Origin: Rossellomorea aquimaris
GTDB taxonomy: Bacteria > Bacillota > Bacilli > Bacillales > Bacillaceae_B
DNA length: 64,000 bases
Direction of reading: 5' to 3'
Assembly: GCF_001877785.1 (NCBI RefSeq)
Contig: NZ_MINN01000074.1
Span: 558,001-622,000 of the forward strand
Every line of letters starts with the position of its first letter. Positions within the stretch are counted from its first letter, which is position 1. Shown piece after piece: positions 8,098-15,367 of the stretch. A model generated the notes under the pieces. That model was not told the origin of the DNA. It searched no databases and was given only the letters and a program-made list of their open reading frames with translations. The position numbers and the translations under genes are program-made.

Positions 8098-8125
8098 AAG
8101 CCGTCTTAAGCAGACGGCTTTTAAT
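8098..8125. terminator. Bidirectional intrinsic terminator
   Basis: AAGCCGTCT, a short loop, and AGACGGCTTTT between the convergent genes at 7654..8091 and korB. Confidence 0.85.
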
Positions 8126-8134
8126 CTTATCTAT

Positions 8135-9001
8135 TTACATAAACTCCTTCAACAACCCGCCAAACGTCTCATCATCAAGCTTCAATTCATGAGAATTCAA
8201 CGGCTCATCTGAATACCCGGCAACAAGTTCCTGATAAGAAGGCTGCTCAGAGTTCTGATAAATCAAACCTGTCACAAGTCCTTCTTTTTCCATCAGGACA
8301 TTCATCGCCTGCCCTCGGTTGGATGGATCATACCCTTCCACATCGGCAAGCTTCGTCAAGTTCTCTTTGAACCAGTCGTACGTGTTAATTTTGTTGTAGG
8401 TCACGCAGGGACTGAATACGTTGATCAAAGAAAATCCTTTATGGTTCAGGCCGGCTTCAATCAGAGCAGTCAGTTCTTTCAAATCAGATGAAAAGCTTTG
8501 GGCGACGAATGTAGCGCCCGCTGTCAAAGCCATTTCCATCGGCGCAAGGGCCGGTTCGATCGATCCTTGCGGGGTTGACTTCGTTTTGAATCCTGAAGAG
8601 GACCGCGGTGAAGTCTGTCCCTTTGTCAGTCCATAGATTTGGTTATCCATTACAATGTAAGTGATATCTACATTTCGGCGGATGGCATGGATTGTATGCC
8701 CGAGTCCAATGGCGAATCCATCCCCGTCCCCTCCTGATGCGATGACGGTAAGGTCTCTGTTTGCCATTTTCAAACCTTGGGCAATTGGCAGAGAACGTCC
8801 GTGGATTCCATGGAAACCATAGGAATTGATGTATCCCGAAATACGTCCTGAGCAGCCTATCCCGGAAACGACCGCTAAATTCTCGGGATCGAGTCCCACA
8901 TTTGCTGCAGCACGCTGGATCGATGCCTGTACGGAGAAGTCACCGCATCCCGGGCACCAGTTGGGCTTAACATTATTTCTGAAATCTTTGAAAGTAGCCA
9001 T
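8135..9001 (-). CDS. korB: 2-oxoglutarate (2-oxoacid):ferredoxin oxidoreductase, beta subunit
   Basis: 288 residues, the thiamine-diphosphate half of a 2-oxoacid:ferredoxin oxidoreductase. WCPGCGDF and GIGCSGR carry the cysteines that bind an Fe-S cluster, and GGDGDGFAIGLGHTIHAIRRN through VMDNQIYGLTKGQTSP is the ThDP/Mg site. With KorA it decarboxylates a 2-oxoacid to an acyl-CoA and reduces ferredoxin. The start lies three bases after the korA stop, so the two are co-translated in one operon. In many Bacillus genomes miaB follows; here a spore-surface region follows instead. Substrate preference (2-oxoglutarate against pyruvate) is inferred from synteny. Confidence 0.93.
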   Translation of the reverse strand: MATFKDFRNNVKPNWCPGCGDFSVQASIQRAAANVGLDPENLAVVSGIGCSGRISGYINSYGFHGIHGRSLPIAQGLKMANRDLTVIASGGDGDGFAIGLGHTIHAIRRNVDITYIVMDNQIYGLTKGQTSPRSSSGFKTKSTPQGSIEPALAPMEMALTAGATFVAQSFSSDLKELTALIEAGLNHKGFSLINVFSPCVTYNKINTYDWFKENLTKLADVEGYDPSNRGQAMNVLMEKEGLVTGLIYQNSEQPSYQELVAGYSDEPLNSHELKLDDETFGGLLKEFM

Positions 9002-9004
9002 GGA

Positions 9005-10747
9005 TTAGTTCATCTCCTTACATCTTGAGTATATTTCGTGCGGCAAGAATGGAGTTCCATCGTACTTCATCATATTCTTGATTTTACTGCCGTAGCCAAC
9101 ATTCATTTTAATGATGCTTGCCAGCTGTCCTGTCGCATTATGTTCGATGACTGCCACTTTTTTGGCTTTTTGCATTAATGGCTCGAGTTTTTCTGCAGGG
9201 AAAGGATGGATCAGCCTGATATGGGCATGATTCACTTTCATTCCTTCTGCTTCCAGTCGGCTCATCGCTTCCTCGATCACACCCCTTGTAGAGTTGAAAC
9301 CAATTAATAATAAATCAGCTTCTTCGTGAGGTGCATGGATATGAACAGGATTATCAAAGTTTATTTTTTCGATTTTCCGCATGCGCTTGTCCATCTGCGC
9401 CTGGCGGTTGACCGGTGATTCGGATGGTTTTCCTGTTTCGTCATGCTCCACTCCGGTTACATGGTGGATACCGTTTTTCATTCCTGGTGTCACACGCGGC
9501 GAAACGCCATCAGGCGTCACTTCATAGCGCTTGAAATATTTCTTCGGTTCCAATTCTTCCAGCTCTTCCTGGCTCTTGACCAGTTTGCCTCTGCGAATCT
9601 CCACTTTACTGTAATCAAGCGGTTCAACCGTCTGCTTACCGAGGGAAAGCTGAAGGTCAGAAAGAATGATGACCGGACATTGATATTCTTCTGCAAGATT
9701 GAAAGCCTCGACTGTGTCATAAAAAGCTTCCTGAACGGTACTTGGTGCCAGGACGATTTTAGGTATTTCACCGTGTGTACCATAAATCATGGCCATCAGA
9801 TCCGATTGTTCCTGTTTAGTAGGAAGTCCTGTAGAAGGTCCACCCCGCTGTGTATCGACCACTACGAGCGGCTGTTCGGTCATGCCTGAGAGACCGATTG
9901 CTTCCATCATGAGTGAGAGACCTGGTCCCGCAGACGCAGTAAATGAACGGATCCCTCCATAATTCGCACCAATCGCCATCGTGGCAGCTGCAATTTCATC
10001 CTCTGTCTGGATGACTGTGCCGCCGACCATCGGTAACTTCTTTATCAGGTATTCCATGATCTCCGATGCAGGAGTAATCGGGTAAGCCGCCATCAATCTG
10101 ACCCCGCCTGCCAATGCTCCGAGTGCAATTGCGTCGTTCCCGATCATGAACATCCGTTTTTGTCCGTCAGCTTCTTTAAGCTGCAGCGCACCAGTTTTTT
10201 CCCCAAGCTCAGCTTTCATAACCTGATAACCCTGTCTGATCGCTTCCATATTCTTTTCTACTACGGTTTCACCTTTGCGTCCAAAGATTTCTTCCACGAC
10301 TTCCTTGAATACTTCAGGGTCCAAGTTAAGGACAGCACATGTGGCGCCGACAGCGACCATGTTTTTCATAAGGGACGTACCAAGCTCCGAAGCAAGTTCC
10401 GTGAAAGGCACTATGTACAATGAAGCCTCTGTGTCTTCTGGTTTTTCCGGCTTGAATTTAGCATCTGCAATGATGACACCGTCACTATGCAGTTCCTTAT
10501 AGTTCACATCGATTGTTTCCTGGTCGAATGCCACCAGAATATCCAGGTCATCCGCAATTGCGCGGACCTGGGTGGTGCTTACCCGTATCTTGTTATTTGT
10601 ATGTCCTCCCTTGATGCGTGAGGAAAAATGTCTGTATCCATATAGATAATAGCCAAGACGGTTCAGTGCAATGGAGAAAATTTCACCGGTGCTTTCAATC
10701 CCTTCTCCCTGCTGTCCGCCAACTTTCCAAGAAAGTTGTTCCTTCAT
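9005..10747 (-). CDS. korA: 2-oxoglutarate (2-oxoacid):ferredoxin oxidoreductase, fused gamma-alpha subunit
   Basis: 580 residues. The first 190 form the gamma domain (GGQQGEGIESTGEIFSIALNR, then HFSSRIKGGH), followed by the pyrimidine-binding alpha domain (GNDAIALGALAGGVRLMAAYPITPASEIMEYL, and TEDEIAAATMAIGANYGG with the conserved Glu). This gamma-alpha fusion is usual in Bacillus KorA. It works with KorB in the cytoplasm. ATG at 10747 follows AAGGGG. A terminator of the upstream dipeptidase gene lies between, so korAB is likely its own transcript; a TATAAT at 10807..10812 may be its -10. Confidence 0.93.
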   Translation of the reverse strand: MKEQLSWKVGGQQGEGIESTGEIFSIALNRLGYYLYGYRHFSSRIKGGHTNNKIRVSTTQVRAIADDLDILVAFDQETIDVNYKELHSDGVIIADAKFKPEKPEDTEASLYIVPFTELASELGTSLMKNMVAVGATCAVLNLDPEVFKEVVEEIFGRKGETVVEKNMEAIRQGYQVMKAELGEKTGALQLKEADGQKRMFMIGNDAIALGALAGGVRLMAAYPITPASEIMEYLIKKLPMVGGTVIQTEDEIAAATMAIGANYGGIRSFTASAGPGLSLMMEAIGLSGMTEQPLVVVDTQRGGPSTGLPTKQEQSDLMAMIYGTHGEIPKIVLAPSTVQEAFYDTVEAFNLAEEYQCPVIILSDLQLSLGKQTVEPLDYSKVEIRRGKLVKSQEELEELEPKKYFKRYEVTPDGVSPRVTPGMKNGIHHVTGVEHDETGKPSESPVNRQAQMDKRMRKIEKINFDNPVHIHAPHEEADLLLIGFNSTRGVIEEAMSRLEAEGMKVNHAHIRLIHPFPAEKLEPLMQKAKKVAVIEHNATGQLASIIKMNVGYGSKIKNMMKYDGTPFLPHEIYSRCKEMN

Positions 10748-10875
10748 ATATTACACCCCTTCTTACAGGTCTATGATTTCTTGATTTTATTAAATTCAAG
10801 ATTTCTATTATATACGTACTAAATAAGTTTATCACTTTTCACTGTAAATCACTACTACCTGAACCGTGATAAATA

Positions 10876-10903
10876 AAAACCGGCCGCGCGAGGGCCGGTT
10901 TTC
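10876..10903 (-). terminator. Intrinsic terminator of the dipeptidase gene
   Basis: AAAACCGGCC with GGCCGGTTTT around a short GC-rich loop, right after the dipeptidase stop codon. Confidence 0.85.
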
Positions 10904-10906
10904 ATT

Positions 10907-11830
10907 CTAGCATTTAATCCTTCTATTGAAATTCCCATAAAGGAAATTCTTAATTTGCTTATCAGTATAATATCTCTGCAGGGTTCCTATCAAATTATCA
11001 TATTGCCTGTAGAAGGACAATCCTTTCACTGTTGTATCGATCCCGTCAAAATCAGATCCAAATCCAACATGCTCCTCGCCTCCGAGGCTGCATATATGCT
11101 CAATATGCCTGATGATATCGGTTAGTTCCGCGATGCCTGTTTTGTTTAGGAACTGGGGGACAAAGGTTACCCCTATAACACTGTCTTTGTTAATCAGCGC
11201 TTCTATTTGTCCGTTTCTCAAGTTTCTTGGGCTTGGACATATGGAGTATGCATTAGAATGCGATGCAATCGGAAATCGGGCTGCTTCAAGCGTATCCCAA
11301 AATGCTTTTTCACATAAGTGGGAGACATCAGTCCAAATTCTCTTTTCATTCAGGAAATCAATCATTTCGTATCCAAAATTGGTCAGCCCCCCGCCGCGCG
11401 GTTCCAGTGCACCATCTGCAGCTGCATTGGCCCAATTCCACGTCAGCCCCACAGAACGCACTCCAAGGCGGTACAGCGTTTCCAGTTTCCCTATATCTTC
11501 TTCTACCGCTTCAGCCCCCTCAAGCGTCAGCATAGCCCCCGTTTCATGCTTTTGAAGATTATCAATATCCTCTTTTGATGTGACGAACTTAATATCCAGG
11601 TGAGGTTCAATGATCCTTTTGTGAAACAGATTCACCATATTTAAAGCTGCCTGAAATCTTTGACCCGGTTTTAAGTAAGATGGTATATAAATAGCAAACA
11701 ACTGCACTCTGGCTCCTCTTTCTTTCAACTGAGGATATGTTATGTGCATATCTTCCTTTGACTGGAACGATAATTTATCGGGATCAAGATAGAGTTTCAT
11801 CAATACATCACAATGGGCGTCGAAGATCAT
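10907..11830 (-). CDS. Membrane dipeptidase family protein (peptidase M19)
   Basis: 307 residues of the renal-dipeptidase (M19) amidohydrolase fold. FDAHCDVLMKL gives the first His-x-Asp metal ligands, TLEGAEAV the bridging Glu, DVSHL and SHSNAYSICPSPRNL the later His ligands, and VGFGSDFDG the conserved Asp region. These zinc enzymes split dipeptides, some with D-residues. No signal peptide is present, so the enzyme is cytoplasmic despite the family name. It lies between spoVS and korA, as in related Bacillus chromosomes. The true dipeptide substrate is not known. Confidence 0.88.
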   Translation of the reverse strand: MIFDAHCDVLMKLYLDPDKLSFQSKEDMHITYPQLKERGARVQLFAIYIPSYLKPGQRFQAALNMVNLFHKRIIEPHLDIKFVTSKEDIDNLQKHETGAMLTLEGAEAVEEDIGKLETLYRLGVRSVGLTWNWANAAADGALEPRGGGLTNFGYEMIDFLNEKRIWTDVSHLCEKAFWDTLEAARFPIASHSNAYSICPSPRNLRNGQIEALINKDSVIGVTFVPQFLNKTGIAELTDIIRHIEHICSLGGEEHVGFGSDFDGIDTTVKGLSFYRQYDNLIGTLQRYYTDKQIKNFLYGNFNRRIKC

Positions 11831-11878
11831 TACTTTTCAAATCCTTCCTTCAATCATATATGTACTATAATAAAACAT

Positions 11879-11920
11879 AAAAAGGCTGTCCACTAAAGAA
11901 AATCTTTAACGAACAGCCTT
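11879..11920 (-). terminator. Intrinsic terminator after spoVS
   Basis: On the minus strand AAGGCTGT and ACAGCCTTTTTA close a longer hairpin (inner TAAAGA/TCTTTA stem) about 60 bases after the spoVS stop. Confidence 0.8.
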
Positions 11921-11983
11921 GTTTCTTGGAATTCCGAATAAAAAGTACGAACGTATAATCTACATTGACTGCAACCTGACTAA

Positions 11984-12244
11984 TTATCTGGGTTCCACTA
12001 TCAATTTGATTGCTGTACGCTCTTCTCCATCAATAAGTATGTCTGTGAAAGCCGGAATACATATCAAATCTAAACCACTGGGAGCCACAAATCCTCTGGC
12101 AATCGCAACTGCTTTTACTGCCTGGTTCAAAGCACCTGCCCCGATTGCCTGAATCTCAGCTCCCCCTCTCTCACGAAGAACACCGGCGAGTGCACCAGCT
12201 ACAGAATTAGGATTAGATTTTGCTGAAACTTTTAATATTTCCAT
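11984..12244 (-). CDS. spoVS: Stage V sporulation protein S
   Basis: 86 residues, the usual size, with the highly conserved start MEILKVSAKSNPNSVAGALAGVLRERG and a middle ALNQAVKAVAIARGFVAP typical of the Alba-like SpoVS fold. In B. subtilis SpoVS influences septation and later spore coat assembly, probably as a nucleic-acid-binding protein. ATG at 12244 follows AAGGAGG. It stands directly downstream of ymdB, the standard order. Confidence 0.97.
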   Translation of the reverse strand: MEILKVSAKSNPNSVAGALAGVLRERGGAEIQAIGAGALNQAVKAVAIARGFVAPSGLDLICIPAFTDILIDGEERTAIKLIVEPR

Positions 12245-12380
12245 TCCTTTTCCTCCTTGTCATTTCCCCCATACCGCATGTCCGTGGTAAAGAACAAACT
12301 TGGTATAAATGATTCCACTGCTACTATATTCAGGAAATGGACAATTCATTCCGGTATGGCTGAAAAAGGAACGAAAAACA

Positions 12381-13184
12381 TTAATATTCCGCCATGAAAG
12401 GATGATCCTGATTGATAAGGATCCGCTCTATCTTTTTGGCTTTTCCGGTCTTATTATCAATATCTATCAGACATGCACTCAAAATTTTGCGCCCTTCTTT
12501 CGGGACTTCAAACCTGACAGGCAGACTTGTTTGGAATCTCTTCAGTACAGAGTCCTTACTCATCCCAAGGACTTCATCATACGGCCCTGTCATCCCCACA
12601 TCGCACATAAATGCTGTACCGCCAGGCAGAACTCGATTATCTGCTGTCTGCACGTGCGTATGAGTGCCAATCACTGCTGATACCCTTCCATCAAGAAACC
12701 ATCCCATTGCCTGCTTTTCGCTTGTAGCTTCAGCATGAAAGTCGACAAAGATGACAGAGGTCTTCTTCTTGGCTTCATCCACCAATTCATCGACAACCTG
12801 GAATGGATCATCGAGCGGAGGCATGAATGTCCTGCCTTGGGCATTGATCACCGCAATCGTTTTACCATTGACTTCACCAAATACTAAGCCGCTGCCTGGA
12901 GTGCCTTCCGGAAAATTGGCCGGCCTGACCATTTTCTTGGATGAATCTATGAATTCAAAAATATCTTTATTATCCCAAGTATGATTCCCTAATGTCACCA
13001 TATCCGCGCCGTCTTGAAGGAATCTTTTGTAGATCTTCTCCGTGATCCCCCTCCCTGATGCAGCATTTTCACCATTTACGATCGTAAAGTCGGGTTGATG
13101 TTTCTTTTTCAATTTTGGCAAGTACTCAGAAATCATTTCACGGCCCATTGAGCCGACTACGTCTCCAACAAATAATATTTTCAT
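12381..13184 (-). CDS. ymdB: YmdB metallophosphoesterase (cyclic nucleotide phosphodiesterase)
   Basis: 267 residues. Metal-binding motifs run in order: GDVVGSMGRE, NGENAASGRGI, GNHTWDN, DFHAEATSEK and GTHTHVQT, as in the YmdB/2',3'-cAMP phosphodiesterase family. In B. subtilis YmdB affects the choice between motility and biofilm and interacts functionally with RNase Y. ATG at 13184 follows GAAGGG. Upstream, between it and rny, a structured intergenic repeat is inserted (13298..13419), so ymdB is probably transcribed separately from rny. Confidence 0.96.
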   Translation of the reverse strand: MKILFVGDVVGSMGREMISEYLPKLKKKHQPDFTIVNGENAASGRGITEKIYKRFLQDGADMVTLGNHTWDNKDIFEFIDSSKKMVRPANFPEGTPGSGLVFGEVNGKTIAVINAQGRTFMPPLDDPFQVVDELVDEAKKKTSVIFVDFHAEATSEKQAMGWFLDGRVSAVIGTHTHVQTADNRVLPGGTAFMCDVGMTGPYDEVLGMSKDSVLKRFQTSLPVRFEVPKEGRKILSACLIDIDNKTGKAKKIERILINQDHPFMAEY

Positions 13185-13297
13185 AAGAATTCCCTTCTCT
13201 GTATGTATTTATAATTGAATGCGAAATTGTTATGTAGCTTATTGTAACACATTTAACCACCAGCCTATGCATGAAGCAGGAAGACCCTCTTACAATC

Positions 13298-13419
13298 GAA
13301 AAGCGGAGGCGGCTCGTTCAGGAGCGACAAGCATAAGATGAACTTATAGGAAAGGCGTTCTTTGCCTTTTTGGTAAGTTTAGCTTATGACCTCGAGTCCT
13401 AGCCGCCGGAGCTGGACAA
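13298..13419 (+). repeat. Structured intergenic repeat, copy at the ymdB-rny junction
   Basis: One of a family of about 120-bp elements that begin GAAAAGCGGAG and end AGCTGGACAA. The outer stem GGCGGCT pairs with AGCCGCC-like sequence, CAGGA pairs with TCCTA, the long arm GCATAAG pairs with CTTATG, and the tip AAAGGC..GCCTTT is a hairpin. Compared with the copy at 42935, the stem bases differ on both sides so that pairing is kept. It lies between rny and ymdB with no ORF of its own. Confidence 0.8.
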
Positions 13420-13421
13420 AT

Positions 13422-13460
13422 AAAAAAGCTGACCCCGAAAGAAACATACTTTCGGGAGTC
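13422..13460 (-). terminator. Intrinsic terminator of rny
   Basis: On the minus strand GACTCCCGAAAG and CTTTCGGGGTC pair, followed by GCTTTTTTATTT. It lies immediately after the rny stop and before the repeat. Confidence 0.85.
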
Positions 13461-13467
13461 AACCTGA

Positions 13468-15027
13468 TTATTTAGCATATTCAACGGCCCGTGTTTCACG
13501 GATGACCGTAACTTTGATGTGCCCAGGATAATCCAGTTCATCTTCGATCCGTTTGCGGATATCCCTTGCTAAACGGTGGGATTCCAGATCGTCGATGGCT
13601 TCAGGCCTTACCATGATGCGCACTTCACGTCCTGCTTGGATTGCAAAGGATTTCTCCACTCCTTCATAGGATTCGGAAATCTCCTCAAGCTTTTCAAGAC
13701 GACGGATATAATTTTCAAGCGTTTCACTTCTTGCACCCGGACGGGCTGCTGATAAAGCATCCGCTGCTGCGACGAGTACCGCGATGATTGACGTCGGTTC
13801 TGTGTCTCCGTGGTGGGAAGCGATACTGTTGATGACAACAGGATGTTCCTTGTACTTTGTTGCAAGCTCTACACCAATTTCAACGTGGCTTCCTTCCACT
13901 TCATGGTCGATTGCTTTACCGATGTCATGCAGTAGACCTGCACGCTTGGCAAGTCTTTCGTCTTCTCCAAGCTCAGCAGCAAGCAATCCGGAAAGGTAGG
14001 CCACTTCCATTGAGTGCTTCAATACGTTCTGACCGTAACTTGTACGGTACTTCAAACGTCCGAGAATCTTGATCAGATCCGGGTGAAGGCCATGAACCCC
14101 AACTTCAAATGTTGTCTGTTCACCGATTTCACGGATATATTCATCCACTTCACGACGGGATTTATCCACCATTTCTTCAATTCGTGCAGGGTGGATACGT
14201 CCATCCTGTACTAATTTCTCTAATGCAATTCGAGCCGTTTCCCTTCGGATCGGATCGAAACCAGAAAGAATAACCGCTTCAGGAGTATCATCAATTATGA
14301 GGTCAATTCCCGTCAATGTTTCCAGCGTACGAATGTTACGTCCTTCTCGCCCAATAATTCGACCTTTCATCTCATCATTTGGCAGGTTCACAACGCTAAC
14401 TGTTGTTTCTGCCACGTGTTCAGCAGCACAACGTTGAATAGCAAGTGAAAGGACTTCTTTCGCTTTCTTGTCAGCATCTTCCTTCGCACGTGTTTCATGT
14501 TCCCTGACCATGATCGCAATGTCATGGGAGAGTTCATTTTCCACGCGGTCGAGAATGATTCCTTTCGCTTCATCACGAGTCAGGCTCGAGATTCGTTCAA
14601 GTTCAGTCTGCTGTGATCGTACCATCTCGTCCACTTTGCTTTCCGTCTCTTCAATATGTTGTTGTCTTTCGTTAAGAGCTGCCTCTTTTCTTTCAAGTAA
14701 AGCTTCACGCTTATCGAGCGTATCATCTTTACGGTCGAGGTTTTCCTCTTTTTGCATCAAACGATTTTCTTGTTTTTGCAATTCATTTCTTCGTTCACGA
14801 AGTTCATTTTCCATTTCAGTGCGAAGTCTATGATTTTCGTCCTTTGCTTCCAGTAGTGCTTCTTTCTTCAGAGCATCTGCCTCGCGCTTAGCATCTTCTA
14901 AAATCTGCTCTGCTGAACCTCTGGCACCGGCAATCTTTGCTTCAGCAATGGACTTACGAATTAGGTATCCAACAACTACACCGACGATTAGGCCAAGCAA
15001 AATGGAGATGATTGTAATAGGTTGCAT
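13468..15027 (-). CDS. rny: Ribonuclease Y
   Basis: 519 residues, matching the family length. One N-terminal membrane helix ([20 protein letters not shown]) anchors it, then a long coiled coil (about 30-200), a KH domain ([23 protein letters not shown]) and an HD domain ([17 protein letters not shown]) with the metal ligands. RNase Y is the main membrane-bound endoribonuclease that starts mRNA decay in Bacillus. ATG at 15027 follows AGGAGGTGA. A clear sigma-A promoter lies about 130 bases upstream. Confidence 0.97.
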   Translation of the reverse strand: MQPITIISILLGLIVGVVVGYLIRKSIAEAKIAGARGSAEQILEDAKREADALKKEALLEAKDENHRLRTEMENELRERRNELQKQENRLMQKEENLDRKDDTLDKREALLERKEAALNERQQHIEETESKVDEMVRSQQTELERISSLTRDEAKGIILDRVENELSHDIAIMVREHETRAKEDADKKAKEVLSLAIQRCAAEHVAETTVSVVNLPNDEMKGRIIGREGRNIRTLETLTGIDLIIDDTPEAVILSGFDPIRRETARIALEKLVQDGRIHPARIEEMVDKSRREVDEYIREIGEQTTFEVGVHGLHPDLIKILGRLKYRTSYGQNVLKHSMEVAYLSGLLAAELGEDERLAKRAGLLHDIGKAIDHEVEGSHVEIGVELATKYKEHPVVINSIASHHGDTEPTSIIAVLVAAADALSAARPGARSETLENYIRRLEKLEEISESYEGVEKSFAIQAGREVRIMVRPEAIDDLESHRLARDIRKRIEDELDYPGHIKVTVIRETRAVEYAK

Positions 15028-15160
15028 TATTTCACCTCCTCTTGCTATGAACTTTCATCATGTCTTTTACATGTCGGCTTGTACATTGCTCATTTGAACT
15101 CAATATACAGCGCTAGGCTTTCAAATATTCATTCGAAAAATTTGTAAAATATACATGTTA

Positions 15161-15189
15161 ATTTTAAATCTCAGAAAATTTATTGTCAA
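15161..15189 (-). promoter_or_regulatory. Sigma-A promoter of rny
   Basis: On the minus strand TTGACA (15189..15184), a 17-base spacer and TAAAAT (15166..15161), near-consensus, about 130 bases before rny. The remaining 15190..15322 interval holds nothing else I can identify. Confidence 0.75.
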
Positions 15190-15322
15190 GGGGTTGTCCG
15201 GTCTAACCCTGGATTTCTCTAGTATTTCTTTCGATTCGACAAAAATCGATAATAAATTCTTTTATGGTTTACATAATATTATTACATTAAATTACGTGAT
15301 TTATAATATAGCCACAAAAAGA

Positions 15323-15358
15323 AAGAGAAGCAGACACATAGAGATGTCTGCTTCTCTT
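15323..15358 (-). terminator. Intrinsic terminator of recA
   Basis: AAGAGAAGCAGAC pairs with GTCTGCTTCTCTT just beyond the recA stop, followed on the minus strand by TTCTTTTTG. Confidence 0.88.
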
Positions 15359-15367
15359 CGATCACTC

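Noticed and set aside
13344-13541. A 65-codon minus-strand ORF at the rny end
   Set aside because: It overlaps the rny 3' end, the rny terminator and a repeat copy, so it is not a gene.
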